A DNA stretch of 64,000 bases, taken from assembly GCA_023957115.1 (NCBI GenBank), contig JAMLHN010000023.1, positions 1 to 64,000 on the forward strand. Direction: 5' to 3'. The notes under the pieces are model-generated. The model made no database searches, was not told the origin of the DNA, and saw only the letters and a program-made list of their open reading frames with translations. This DNA is from Thermomicrobiales bacterium. Its GTDB lineage: Bacteria > Chloroflexota > Chloroflexia > Thermomicrobiales > UBA6265. The position numbers and the translations under genes were made by a program. How positions within the stretch are numbered: the first letter of the stretch is position 1; the number at the start of each line of letters is the position of its first letter. Of this stretch, positions 27,116 through 37,921 are shown piece after piece.

Positions 27116-29344
27116 TTAGTCGCGACGGGGTCCGCGATCGCGGTTGCCGTCGCGGCGGGGGCCACGGTCTCCACCTTCGCGGCGGGGCGGCCGCGGGCGC
27201 TCTTCCGGCATTTCACCGGTCAGGGCGGCCCGGCGCGACAGGCTGACTTTTCCGTTCGGGGCGACGTCGATCACCATCACATTGATTTCGTCACCGACCT
27301 GGAACATGTCCTCGACCTTCGCGACGCGCACCGAGGGATCCTCCGAGAGCTCGGAGATGTGGACCAGTCCGTCACGTCCGGGGACCAGCTCGACGAAGGC
27401 GCCATACGGCATGATGCTGACGATCTTGCCGTTGTAGATCTCGCCCTTTTCGATGCGGATTTCCTGGGTCAGACCGCGGATCCGCTCGATGGCGCGCTCG
27501 GCGCCGACCGGGTCGGTCGATGCGATGGAAACCGTGCCATCGTCCTCGATGTCGATCTTGGTGCCGGTCTCTTCCTGAATGGCGCGAATCATCTTGCCGC
27601 CTGGGCCAATGATCGCTCCGATCTTTTCTGGATTGACCTTCAGCCGGGTGACGCGCGGCGCGAACTGCGAAAGCTCCTGGCGCGGTCCGGCGATGGTTTC
27701 CGCCATTTTTCCGAGGATGAACATGCGGCCGGCGTTGGCCTGGGCAAGCGCCTGACGCATGACCTCGAACGAGAGCCCGCGGATCTTAATATCCATCTGG
27801 ATGGCGGTAACGCCCTCGCTGGTTCCGGCGACCTTGAAGTCCATATCGCCAAGCGCGTCCTCCATGCCCTGAATATCGGAGAGGACCGTGTAGGCGTCTG
27901 TGTCCGGCTCGGTGACCAGGCCCATGGCGATTCCCGCCACCGGCGCCGTGATCGGCACGCCGGCGTCCATGAGCGACATCGTGCTGCCGCAGACGCTGGC
28001 CATCGAAGACGATCCGTTGGAGCTCAGGACCTCGGAGACGAGGCGAATCGTATAGGGGAATTCGGCTTCGGACGGAAGCACGGCCTTGAGCGCGCGCTCG
28101 GCCAGCGCACCGTGGCCGATGTCGCGCCGGCTGGCGCCGCGCAACCGGCGAACCTCGCCAACGCTGAACGGGGGGAAGTTGTAGTGATGGATGTAGCGTT
28201 TGCTCACCTCGGGAGAAATCGAATCGAGCCGTTGCTCTTCGGCGGCCGAGCCGAGTGTCGCAATTGTCAGCACCTGGGTTTGACCGCGCGTGAAGACGGC
28301 AGAACCATGGGTGCGAGGTAGAACGCCGACCTCGGTCCAGATCGGGCGAATCTCACCCGGCGCGCGTCCATCCGGACGGATGCCGTCCGAGATGATGGCG
28401 TCGCGGACGGTGCGCTTGAGGAGCTTGTCGAAGGCCGCGCCGACGTCCTTGGTGGAGTAGACGCTCGCGTCGTCGCCGTCGACCGCGGCGGTGAACTGCT
28501 CGATCGCGCCCTTGCGGACCTCGTCGGTCCCTTCCATGCGCATGACCTTGTCTGGGTTGTTGACGGCTGCGCGGAGCGCCTCGCCAACCACGGACTCGAC
28601 CCGGGCGTAGAGCTCCTCGTTTTCCTGCGGAACGGCGACTTCCCATTTTTCCTGACCGGCCGCATCCTGGAGGTCGAATTGCAGGGCAACGATCTCTTTG
28701 ATTTCCTGATGCGCCGCCTCGATGGCGCGAATCAGGGTGTCCTCGGGGATCTCGTTGGCTTCGCCTTCGACCATCATGATGGCGTCGGAGGTGCCGGCCA
28801 CGACCATATCGAGATCGCTGTCGTCGAGATCCTGCAGGCTGGGGTTGATGACGATCTCACCATCGAACATCCCGACGCGGACGGCGCCGACCGGTCCGTC
28901 GAAGGGGATGGGCGAGATCATGAGCGCGGCCGATGCGCCAATGATCGAGAGCAGCGCGGGGTCGTTTTCCTGATCGGCGGAAAGAACGGAGCTGATGATC
29001 TGGACCTCGGCCCGGTAGCCTTTCGGGAAGAGCGGACGAATCGGCCGGTCGGTCAGACGCGCCGAGAGGATTGCGTTCTCGGTCGGGCGTCCTTCGCGCT
29101 TGATGAATCCACCGGGAATCTTGCCGGCGGCGTACATCTTTTCCTCGTAGTCGACCGAGAGAGGGAAGAAGTCCTGTTCTTCCCTGGCGGTGCGCTCACC
29201 ACCGGCGGTGACGAGGACCACGGAATCGCCGTAGCGAACCATGACGGCGCCTTGCGCCTGCTCGGCATAGCGGCCGGTTTCGATACTCAGCGTACGACCG
29301 GCGATCTCGACGCTGACGGTGTGACCAGTTGGATTTTCGACCAT
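27116..29344 (-). CDS. pnp: Polyribonucleotide nucleotidyltransferase (PNPase)
   Basis: The 742-residue enzyme has two RNase PH-like domains, a KH domain (IGAIIGPGGKMIRAIQEETG, about residues 559-578) and an S1 domain (GEIYNGKIVSIMPYGAFVEL, about residues 622-641), followed by a basic Arg/Pro/Gly-rich tail. It degrades RNA 3' to 5' using phosphate and takes part in mRNA turnover. ATG 29344 was chosen because GGAGG lies about ten bases upstream and the conserved start follows; a longer in-frame ATG at 29461 adds 39 unrelated residues. It lies downstream of rpsO, the classical arrangement, with a terminator between. Confidence 0.96.
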   Translation of the reverse strand: MVENPTGHTVSVEIAGRTLSIETGRYAEQAQGAVMVRYGDSVVLVTAGGERTAREEQDFFPLSVDYEEKMYAAGKIPGGFIKREGRPTENAILSARLTDRPIRPLFPKGYRAEVQIISSVLSADQENDPALLSIIGASAALMISPIPFDGPVGAVRVGMFDGEIVINPSLQDLDDSDLDMVVAGTSDAIMMVEGEANEIPEDTLIRAIEAAHQEIKEIVALQFDLQDAAGQEKWEVAVPQENEELYARVESVVGEALRAAVNNPDKVMRMEGTDEVRKGAIEQFTAAVDGDDASVYSTKDVGAAFDKLLKRTVRDAIISDGIRPDGRAPGEIRPIWTEVGVLPRTHGSAVFTRGQTQVLTIATLGSAAEEQRLDSISPEVSKRYIHHYNFPPFSVGEVRRLRGASRRDIGHGALAERALKAVLPSEAEFPYTIRLVSEVLSSNGSSSMASVCGSTMSLMDAGVPITAPVAGIAMGLVTEPDTDAYTVLSDIQGMEDALGDMDFKVAGTSEGVTAIQMDIKIRGLSFEVMRQALAQANAGRMFILGKMAETIAGPRQELSQFAPRVTRLKVNPEKIGAIIGPGGKMIRAIQEETGTKIDIEDDGTVSIASTDPVGAERAIERIRGLTQEIRIEKGEIYNGKIVSIMPYGAFVELVPGRDGLVHISELSEDPSVRVAKVEDMFQVGDEINVMVIDVAPNGKVSLSRRAALTGEMPEERPRPPRREGGDRGPRRDGNRDRGPRRD

Positions 29345-29649
29345 GTGTGAATTGTCCTCCGCCGGAGCGACTGTGGCTCCGGGCTCTGCGGAACGAAGGC
29401 GTGCCAATGCGGCGCGCCCGGTCCGGCTGGGAGGATCTGGAGCGTGACGGCGTGTTTGCACCGGCAGGCTCCAAGTCCTCGAACAGCGCGGACTTCAACG
29501 AAGTATGCGAGAGTGCATGCCTCCTTTCCCGATTACACGAAAAAACGGCTCGGGATGCACGATCCCGAGCCGTCGCGTGCTGAACCATATGGCAGATTGG
29601 CGAGCCTCTCTTGCGACATCGGTCGACTGACTCGCCGTATCACCAGGAG
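29345..29649. other. 305-bp rpsO-pnp intergenic region
   Basis: Contains the rpsO terminator at 29540-29572 and about 195 bp of pnp leader. No convincing pnp promoter or conserved RNA fold was recognised. Confidence 0.6.
29540..29572 (-). terminator. Rho-independent terminator after rpsO
   Basis: CGGCTCGGGAT pairs with ATCCCGAGCCG over 11 bp around a five-base loop (29546-29572), followed on the minus strand by TTTTTT. It lies about 78 bp after the rpsO stop and separates rpsO from pnp. Confidence 0.92.
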
Positions 29650-29919
29650 CTACTTGCGCAGACCGTGACGCGCGATCGTGGCGCGGTAGCGCTCGATGTC
29701 GTTGCGGCTCAGGTAGGCGAGCAAGCGACGTCGCCGGCCGACCATTTGCAGCAGACCGCGCCGCGAGTGATGATCGTGCTTGTTCCGGCGAAGATGGTCG
29801 GTGAGCTGGTTGATCCGCTCGGTCAGCAGGGCGATCTGCACCTCGGGCGATCCAGTGTCCCCCTCGTGCGTCTTTACCTGCGAAATGATCTCTTCTTTTT
29901 CAGCGGTCGACAGCGCCAT
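29650..29919 (-). CDS. rpsO: Small ribosomal subunit protein uS15
   Basis: The 89-residue length is standard. [39 protein letters not shown] and [11 protein letters not shown] are the conserved S15 helices and the 16S rRNA-binding face. It initiates assembly of the central domain of the 30S subunit. It is preceded by GGAGG and an extended -10 promoter about 73 bp upstream. Confidence 0.97.
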   Translation of the reverse strand: MALSTAEKEEIISQVKTHEGDTGSPEVQIALLTERINQLTDHLRRNKHDHHSRRGLLQMVGRRRRLLAYLSRNDIERYRATIARHGLRK

Positions 29920-29991
29920 TCAGGCGAATCCTCCAGGTAGGTATCCGTGCGCACAGCAGCGACACGTGCAGTCCGAGAACCACAGCCGGTG

Positions 29992-30000
29992 AGTATAGCA
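29992..30000 (-). promoter_or_regulatory. Extended -10 promoter for rpsO
   Basis: On the minus strand TGC-TATACT, an extended -10 like those upstream of yvcK and other genes here. No good -35 element is visible. The transcript would carry a leader of about 65 bases. Confidence 0.65.
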
Positions 30001-30096
30001 TGGCGGCCCAGGTTTTCTTGGTACGGAAAGAACGAGTAGGCGGGGCCGGAGTCCGGAGGCCGGAGAAGAACGATTCGAACCGCCTGCCGTAGATTC

Positions 30097-30187
30097 CTCC
30101 GGGCTCCGGGCTCCGGGCTCCGGGCTCCGGGCTCCGGGCTCCGGGCTCCGGGCTCCGGGCTCCGGGCTCCGGGCTCCGGGCTCCGGG
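30097..30187. repeat. Heptanucleotide tandem array, 13 exact copies of CTCCGGG
   Basis: Thirteen perfect head-to-tail copies (91 bp) upstream of mtnP. Perfect identity implies recent slippage expansion or conversion. Confidence 0.97.
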
Positions 30188-30228
30188 CGACTATCCTTTG
30201 CACAAGAACGTGCGAAAAGGGAGGAACG

Positions 30229-31094
30229 ATGCTCGGAATCATTGGGGGAAGTGGTCTCTACGATCTGCCAGGGATGGAGCTGGTCGACCGGGTTTTGCCG
30301 GATACGCCGTTTGGCTTTCCCAGCGATGAGATCGTTGTCGGCCGAGTCGAGGGGAAGGAGATTGCCTTCCTCAGCCGGCATGGCCGCGGCACCGATTGAC
30401 GCCCACCGAGCTGCCCGTATCAGGCCAATATCTATGCGCTCAAGAAGATCGGGTCACCCGTGTGGTGACCATTAGCGCGGTGGGGAGCCTGCGGGAGGAT
30501 CTTCCCCCACGGACCGCAGTGCTTCCGGATCAAATCATCGACCGAACCGTGCAGCGGCCGCGCAGCTTCTTCGGAGAAGGCTCGGTTGCGCATGTCGGAA
30601 TCGCCGACCCATTCTGCGCACAGCTTTCCGGTCAGATTGCCGATGCTTCCGTGCAGGCCGAGCGTCCGGTTGCGCGCGGTGGAACGTATATCTGTATCGA
30701 GGGACCGCAGTTTTCGACGAAGGCCGAGTCGCGGCTCTTTCGTTCCTGGGGGTGCGCCGTGATTGGCATGACCGCCATGCCAGAGGCTCGTCTGGCCCGA
30801 GAAGCGGAGCTCTGCTATGCAACGATTGCGATGGTGACCGACTTCGATGTCTGGCACGGCTCGGCGGGTGAAGTGACGGTCGATATGGTGCAGGCAAATC
30901 ATGCGGCGAATCTGGAAACGGCGCAGGCGATTTTGCGCCGGTTGACGAGCATGGACCTTGGCCAGCGTACCTGTGGATGTGGAAACGCGTTGCAGGGTGC
31001 AATCGTTACCGATCCAGCGGTGATTCCACCGCCAACGCGCCGGAAGATCGGCATCATTGCCGATCGCTATCTCCCGCCAGCGGAGCATCGTTGA
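30229..31094 (+). pseudogene. mtnP: S-methyl-5'-thioadenosine phosphorylase, frameshifted
   Basis: ATG 30229 follows GGGAGGAAC and opens with [19 protein letters not shown], the start of MTA/purine nucleoside phosphorylases. The frame fails at about 30390 (a C missing), 30414-30416 (an extra C) and 30451-30453 (a G missing). The three lesions fall within 64 bases, after which TISAVGSL, QFSTKAESRLFRSWGCAVIG and GEVTVDMVQANHAAN run intact to 31094. Correcting all three gives a full-length enzyme of about 288 residues. It would cleave methylthioadenosine with phosphate in methionine salvage. All lesions sit in short C or G runs, so base-calling error is plausible. The stop overlaps the next TTG start. 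Confidence 0.88.
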
Positions 31095-32422
31095 ATCGAA
31101 CCGATTTCACAATTCACCGGGGGCCCAGCCTCGTCCTGATCGTGGCGGCCGCGACCGTGACCGCGCTCGGTCTCTCCGCGGTCTATCTTGCGGAGGAAGG
31201 CGTCCCCTTTCGCTCGTCGATCGAGTTTCGAGCGATGGTGATCTTCACAGCCACCGTGCTTGGCATTTCTGCCTCGTTTCGGCTTGGTCGATTCATGGGC
31301 GATCAGTTCCTCTACCCGGTGATCGCGTTGCTGGCCGGGTTTGGGTTGATCAATGCGATTCGATTGCAGGCCGATCTGCAGGAGGTGCGCGGGTTTCAGA
31401 TTGCGATCGGTGAGCGCCAGCTTGCCTATCTGGTGGTCGGGTTCTTGCTCATGTGGGCGGTCGCGGTGTTCTTTCCCGATCCGACGTTCCTGGCGAATTG
31501 GCGATACAGCGTTCTCTTTGCCGGCATCCTGCTCCTGGGCGTCACGGCGGTTATCGGAACCGCGGTCAATGGCGCCCGTCTCTGGATTACGATCGGCGGT
31601 GTCCAGATCCAGTCGGCCGAGGTCGTCAAAGTCGCATTGGTTGTCTTCCTGGCCGCGTATCTCTCCGAAAACGAGCAGCTGATCGGATCGAGCTGGAAGG
31701 TGGGGTGGCTCGATCTCCCGCCGATTCCTTACCTGGCGCCGATGGGCGTCATGTGGGGCCTTTGTCTCGTTGCGCTGGTCATGCTCAACGATCTCGGCAC
31801 AGCATTGCTCTTCTTTCTCCTCTTCCTGGTGATGCTCTATGTCGCCAGCGGGCGCTCGTCGTATGTGCTGCTGGGTCTGGTGGCGTTCGTGGCGGGGGCG
31901 GTCCTGGCGTATTACCTCTTCGACCGGGTGCAGCTGCGGATCCAGAACTGGATCGACCCTTGGCAGCATCCCTATTCGGGGGGATATCAACAGATTCAGT
32001 CCGACTATGCGATTTCGAGCGGTGGTTTGTTCGGCGCCGGACCGGGCAATGGGCAACCGTGGCAAATTCCCGAAGTGCAAACCGACTATGTTGTTGCGGT
32101 TATCGGGGAAGAGTGGGGGTTGATTGGTATCGTGACGTTGTTGGGCCTGTATGCAGTTCTGACGGCGCGTGGAATGCTGATTTCCATGCGGGCGTCCGAT
32201 GCGTTTCTCCGGTTGCTGGCGGTCGGCTTGACGGCGTCGCTGGCCATTCAGGCGCTCGTGATCCTGGGCGGGGTTTTTCGGCTGCTCCCGTTGACCGGGG
32301 TTACGACTCCGTTCGTTTCCTACGGAGGAAGCTCCCTGCTGGTGTCGTTCGGTGTCGCCGGATTGCTGCTCCGTATCTCGGATATCTCCGAGCGACGGAC
32401 ACGAGGGATTCCCGGTGTCTGA
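31091..32422 (+). CDS. FtsW/RodA/SpoVE family peptidoglycan glycosyltransferase
   Basis: The 443-residue protein has about ten membrane helices. LNDLGTALLFFLLF (about residues 231-244) carries the conserved Asp, and GYQQIQSDYAISSGGLFGAG plus TPFVSYGGSSLL near the C-terminus are SEDS family hallmarks. It polymerises lipid II into glycan strands together with a class B penicillin-binding protein, encoded by the overlapping next gene. The start is TTG 31091, inside the mtnP stop (TTGA). Whether it serves division or elongation is not decided by sequence alone. Confidence 0.92.
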   Translation: MNRTDFTIHRGPSLVLIVAAATVTALGLSAVYLAEEGVPFRSSIEFRAMVIFTATVLGISASFRLGRFMGDQFLYPVIALLAGFGLINAIRLQADLQEVRGFQIAIGERQLAYLVVGFLLMWAVAVFFPDPTFLANWRYSVLFAGILLLGVTAVIGTAVNGARLWITIGGVQIQSAEVVKVALVVFLAAYLSENEQLIGSSWKVGWLDLPPIPYLAPMGVMWGLCLVALVMLNDLGTALLFFLLFLVMLYVASGRSSYVLLGLVAFVAGAVLAYYLFDRVQLRIQNWIDPWQHPYSGGYQQIQSDYAISSGGLFGAGPGNGQPWQIPEVQTDYVVAVIGEEWGLIGIVTLLGLYAVLTARGMLISMRASDAFLRLLAVGLTASLAIQALVILGGVFRLLPLTGVTTPFVSYGGSSLLVSFGVAGLLLRISDISERRTRGIPGV

Positions 32423-33998
32423 GTGGTTGACCGATACCCGGCTGATCATGCTCTTCTGGGCAGTGATTGGGGCGACTGCCTTGATCTATGGGTACCGGCG
32501 ACGCAACCGGCCTCCCAGCATCGACCGCCAGATTTCGATCGTTTCGGCGGCTATCGGGGCTGTGTTGCTGATGCTCGGCGTGCAGGCGGCCCGGTACGCG
32601 GTCTTCCAGCAGAAGGCGATCGCGGGACGAGCGGGAGTCGATCCAGACACGGCCGAGGTCGTCGCCAATCCGAGACAGGCCACCGGCGATCTGACCCGCC
32701 CGCGGGGAGCCATTCTGGCAGCCGACGGAACGCGTATCGTCTGGTCAGAAGAGCGTGAAGGGCATTACACGCGGTTCTATGGCGATGCCGCATTGACGCC
32801 AGTCGCCGGATTCTATTCGCCGCTGCTTTACGGCAAGGACGGGTTGGAAGCAACGTGGGATGCCGCATTGACCGGCGAGGGGGGCCGTTCGCTAATCGAC
32901 CGGATTGCCGGGCAGGTCGGTATTGCGGAGACCGGTCCGCTCGATCTCGAATTGACCGTTCAGTCATCGCTGCAGCGGAGCGCGGCGACGCTGCTGGATG
33001 GCCGTATTGGCGCAGCCATCGTCATCGAGCCGTCGACCGGAGCAGTCCTGGCCATTGCCAGCAACCCCACGGTCGACCCGATTCCATTGGCTGCCGTGGA
33101 GCAGTCGCAGGTGGCGGCCGCGCGCAGCGCCTGGGAGCGGCTGCTCGACGATCCGGCAAACCCCCTGGTGCGGCGGGCAACGGAAGGGCTCTATCCGCCC
33201 GGGTCGACGTTCAAAGTAGTCACCGCGGCCGCCGGGATCGAGCCGGGAATCGTTGCGCCGGATACGGTCTTCGACGACACCGGAGCGATCGATGTCGATG
33301 GACACGTCATCATCGAGGCGAACCGTCCTGACGAGTCTGTGACCGTATTCACCCTGACCGAGGGATTTGCGTATTCGTTGAATGTCGTCTTTGCCCAGGT
33401 TGGGCTGCAGGTCGGCAGATTGGAGCTGGAGAAGCGGGCGACGGCATTCGGAATCGGAGAACCGGTGCCGTTCGATGAACCGGTGAGTGCCGGGCAGATC
33501 GCCTCCAGCGACGATTTTCTCGACGCACCGGCCGCATTGGCCGACACCGCGTTTGGTCAAGGGGAGCTGCTGGTTACCCCCCTGCACATGGCCGTCGTTG
33601 CCGCGGCAATCGCGAACGATGGAGTGGCGATGCAGCCACAGCTGGTTCGTCAGCTGGTAGCCCAGAATGGAACCGTGATCGATACGATCGAGCCACGACG
33701 ATGGCGCACTGGGGTCGATCAGCAGACCGCGCAAATCGTGCAGGGATTGATGGTCGACGCCGTGGAGTGGGGATATGCTGCGGCCGCCGGATTGCCCGGC
33801 TATCGGGTCGGCGGGAAGACCGGGACGGCCGAAAGTGGTCAAGACGCGCCCCATGGCTGGTTCGTCGGATTCGCTGGAGAGGATGCGCCGCGGGTCGCGG
33901 TCGCCGTCGTGCTCGAGCACGGAGGCGAAGGGGGTGGCTATCCGGCCCAGATCGGCGCGCAGCTGATGGCTGAGGCCCTGTCGATCGATCAGAGTTGA
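32415..33998 (+). CDS. Penicillin-binding protein (class B transpeptidase)
   Basis: The 527-residue protein has two N-terminal hydrophobic segments (about residues 8-26 and 41-60), a dimerisation-type region and a transpeptidase domain. The nucleophile lies in PGSTFK (Ser about 264), the SxN motif in YSLNV, and KTGTAE at about 468-473. It crosslinks peptidoglycan outside the membrane and should work with the SEDS protein encoded upstream. GTG 32415 overlaps the upstream stop by eight bases. Confidence 0.93.
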   Translation: MSEWLTDTRLIMLFWAVIGATALIYGYRRRNRPPSIDRQISIVSAAIGAVLLMLGVQAARYAVFQQKAIAGRAGVDPDTAEVVANPRQATGDLTRPRGAILAADGTRIVWSEEREGHYTRFYGDAALTPVAGFYSPLLYGKDGLEATWDAALTGEGGRSLIDRIAGQVGIAETGPLDLELTVQSSLQRSAATLLDGRIGAAIVIEPSTGAVLAIASNPTVDPIPLAAVEQSQVAAARSAWERLLDDPANPLVRRATEGLYPPGSTFKVVTAAAGIEPGIVAPDTVFDDTGAIDVDGHVIIEANRPDESVTVFTLTEGFAYSLNVVFAQVGLQVGRLELEKRATAFGIGEPVPFDEPVSAGQIASSDDFLDAPAALADTAFGQGELLVTPLHMAVVAAAIANDGVAMQPQLVRQLVAQNGTVIDTIEPRRWRTGVDQQTAQIVQGLMVDAVEWGYAAAAGLPGYRVGGKTGTAESGQDAPHGWFVGFAGEDAPRVAVAVVLEHGGEGGGYPAQIGAQLMAEALSIDQS

Positions 33999-34010
33999 TG
34001 AGCAAAATTG

Positions 34011-34024
34011 AGCGTACGTACGCT
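34011..34024. promoter_or_regulatory. Perfect palindrome AGCGTACGTACGCT
   Basis: Lies 13 bp after the penicillin-binding protein stop and 45 bp upstream of a TATAAT box. It contains the 12-bp core GCGTACGTACGC also found in both copies of the palindromic repeat. Confidence 0.65.
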
Positions 34025-34068
34025 GCTTGCCAGCCGCATCGCGTATCGAGAATTGTGCGCAATCGTAG

Positions 34069-34074
34069 TATAAT
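34069..34074 (+). promoter_or_regulatory. -10 element TATAAT of a leaderless gene
   Basis: A perfect TATAAT ends five bases before ATG 34080. Transcription would begin at or next to the start codon, so the mRNA has no room for a ribosome-binding site. Confidence 0.7.
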
Positions 34075-34079
34075 TATGT

Positions 34080-34469
34080 ATGCGAAACGCCAATGCCGAC
34101 CTAGCAGACCATCTGCGGAAACGACAGTTCGAGCGGATGGTTCGGCGGGCGGTGGCTTCGCTACCTTCGCCGAGCATGGCGTTGATGGAAAACGTCGAGA
34201 TCGTCATCGAAGACGAGCCCACGGACGAACAACGCGATGGCGCCGAGGAAGGGCCCTTTGGGCTCTATGAGGGCGTTCCATTGACCGAGCGGACGTCTTC
34301 CTACGGGTTGATCTTGCCGGACAAGATCACGGTGTTCCGCGGGCCGCTCGAGCGAGCGACCGAAACCCCGAGTGAGTTGTTCGCCGAAGTGCGTACGACC
34401 GTGATTCACGAAGTCGCGCACCATTTCGGCATGGACGAATGGCAAATCGCCGACCTCGGATACGAGTAG
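34080..34469 (+). CDS. Zincin-like metallopeptidase family protein
   Basis: The 129-residue protein carries the zinc-protease motif HEVAHHFGMDE (about residues 112-122) near its end, preceded by GLILPDKITVFRGPLE, as in the short DUF1025/metallopeptidase family (PF06262-like). The motif supplies two His ligands and the catalytic Glu, and the later Asp/Glu may be the third ligand. The substrate is unknown. It appears to be translated from a leaderless mRNA. Confidence 0.85.
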   Translation: MRNANADLADHLRKRQFERMVRRAVASLPSPSMALMENVEIVIEDEPTDEQRDGAEEGPFGLYEGVPLTERTSSYGLILPDKITVFRGPLERATETPSELFAEVRTTVIHEVAHHFGMDEWQIADLGYE

Positions 34470-34488
34470 TCAGGATCTGGTCGGGCCC

Positions 34489-35466
34489 ATGGTGACACCG
34501 GCACGCGACGTTTCGAAGAATCGCAAGCCTTCCTCGATCACTGAAGTGATCGCGGCGGCGGCCGATGTTGTCATTGCCCGGCCGTTGGTGATCCTGGTGC
34601 CGATCGTGCTCGATCTCTGGTATCTCCTGGGATGGAAGATCACCGCCGGTGGAACCTTCGATCGTCTCAGAAACAGCCTGGTCGATCTCGATACGACCGA
34701 GGGCGAGCAGTTGGCAGATTTCATGTCGAGTGCCGCCGGGGCCGATCTCGCAGGCTTGATTGCGTTCGTGATTCCCTCGTTTCTCGCCGGGAACGCAACC
34801 GAAGACCTGTACCGGCCGATCACGCACTCAGTTGTCGATCTCGACAATTGGGGAGCGGTCATGTTCGCGATCGTCATATTGATCGGTGTGACGATGGTGA
34901 CTTTCGGAGTCTTTGGGCTCTGGTTGGCGGATACCACGCTCAAGCGTGAGCGGAGCTGGGGCGATCGTTTTCGGCTTGGTCCTGTCATCGGGGGGCGGTT
35001 CGTTCTCCTGATCCTGTTGATCGTGGCGATGGTCCTCCTACTGTGCATTCCGCTCTTCTTCGCCATGCTCGTTGCCGCCATTCTCGGTATCGGGTTGGAG
35101 GGGTTGGTCCTGACGGTCAGCCTGCTGGTCGGTTTGGGACTCTATCTGCTCTTCTACTTTGCCCCAGATTCGCTTCTTGTCGATCTGGCGGGTCCGGTGC
35201 AGGCGCTCCGTGCCAGTTCCGAAGTAGTGCGCAAGAATCTGGCCGCAACTGTGGGGTTCGCCTTGGTCTCGCTCATCATTTCGATCGGTCTTGCCGATAT
35301 TGGGGACCGTCTGTCATCCAGCGCACCAGGACTGGGCATTGCCGTTGTCGCAAATGCGTTCGTCGGTTGTGCCCTATGGATTGCATCTCTTCTCTTTTTC
35401 AGCGAGCGCTCGAAGCTGCTCGCGCCCGAACGGGCGGGGTCCGGGTCGACCCGCTCGAAATCGTAA
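34489..35466 (+). CDS. Polytopic membrane protein of unknown function
   Basis: The 325-residue protein has about seven hydrophobic segments (roughly residues 28-45, 85-100, 122-148, 165-185, 188-225, 252-275 and 285-305) and a basic C-terminal tail. I do not recognise a family. It follows the metallopeptidase gene by 19 bp and precedes gyrB by 12 bp, so the three genes could share a transcript. Confidence 0.7.
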   Translation: MVTPARDVSKNRKPSSITEVIAAAADVVIARPLVILVPIVLDLWYLLGWKITAGGTFDRLRNSLVDLDTTEGEQLADFMSSAAGADLAGLIAFVIPSFLAGNATEDLYRPITHSVVDLDNWGAVMFAIVILIGVTMVTFGVFGLWLADTTLKRERSWGDRFRLGPVIGGRFVLLILLIVAMVLLLCIPLFFAMLVAAILGIGLEGLVLTVSLLVGLGLYLLFYFAPDSLLVDLAGPVQALRASSEVVRKNLAATVGFALVSLIISIGLADIGDRLSSSAPGLGIAVVANAFVGCALWIASLLFFSERSKLLAPERAGSGSTRSKS

Positions 35467-37395
<1,929 letters not shown>

Positions 37396-37458
37396 GAATC
37401 CGAATCCAGGTCTTGCGTCCTGAACGCGTCAGAATCCTGGCGTGACGTGCAGGAAGGC

Positions 37459-37497
37459 AAAAAACGCCCGTGACCAGTCGACTGGTCACGGGCGTTT
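37459..37497. terminator. Bidirectional terminator between gyrB and hup
   Basis: A long perfect palindrome (37464-37495) with half-site ACGCCCGTGACCAGTC, flanked by A6 on the left and TTT on the right. On the minus strand it ends in TTTTTT and terminates the HU gene; on the plus strand it follows gyrB by about 70 bp. Confidence 0.9.
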
Positions 37498-37513
37498 GCG
37501 TTGCCAGCGGCTG

Positions 37514-37792
37514 TTAGTCGCCCTGTACGGCGCGCTTGAGGCTGGCGCCGGCCTTGAAGGTCGGGCTCTTCTTGGCCGCGATCTTGATGGTCTCGCCGGT
37601 CTGTGGGTTGCGGCCTTCGCGACCCGGGCGCTCGACGACGCGGAAGGTGCCGAATCCGCTGATCGCCACTTCGTCACCCTTCGTGAGCGCACTCTCGATG
37701 GCCTCGAAAACCGCGTTCGTGACTTCGGACACTTTCGACTCGGCCATCCCGGTCGACTTGGCAACGTGAGCTACGAGTTCCTGCTTTCGCAT
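37514..37792 (-). CDS. hup: HU family DNA-binding protein
   Basis: The 92-residue protein matches HU in length and in FGTFRVVERPGREGRNPQTG, the arm that wraps the minor groove. It bends and compacts DNA. ATG 37792 has AAGGAG upstream; an in-frame ATG at 37921 would add 43 unrelated residues. It has its own promoter at 37893-37921. Confidence 0.95.
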   Translation of the reverse strand: MRKQELVAHVAKSTGMAESKVSEVTNAVFEAIESALTKGDEVAISGFGTFRVVERPGREGRNPQTGETIKIAAKKSPTFKAGASLKRAVQGD

Positions 37793-37892
37793 TGTTTCTC
37801 CTTCGGAACGGTTCGATCGGTATACGGTCAGCTTTCTCGGATCTCCTCCTCGAAAACCAACTGGCGTCCAAGGGACGCGAAAAACCCGGCCA

Positions 37893-37921
37893 ATCATCGA
37901 ACAGACTGGCGAAAAGGTCAA
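37893..37921 (-). promoter_or_regulatory. Sigma-70 type promoter for hup
   Basis: Minus-strand -35 TTGACC (37916-37921), 17-bp spacer, -10 GATGAT (37893-37898). It lies immediately after the SpoU gene, about 95 bp upstream of the HU start. Confidence 0.65.

Larger units (their letters stand above)
29920..30228. other. 309-bp divergent region between rpsO and mtnP
   Basis: Contains the rpsO promoter (-10 at 29992-29997, minus strand) and the 13-copy CTCCGGG array at 30097-30187, which ends 42 bp before the mtnP start. Nothing else was recognised. Confidence 0.8.
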
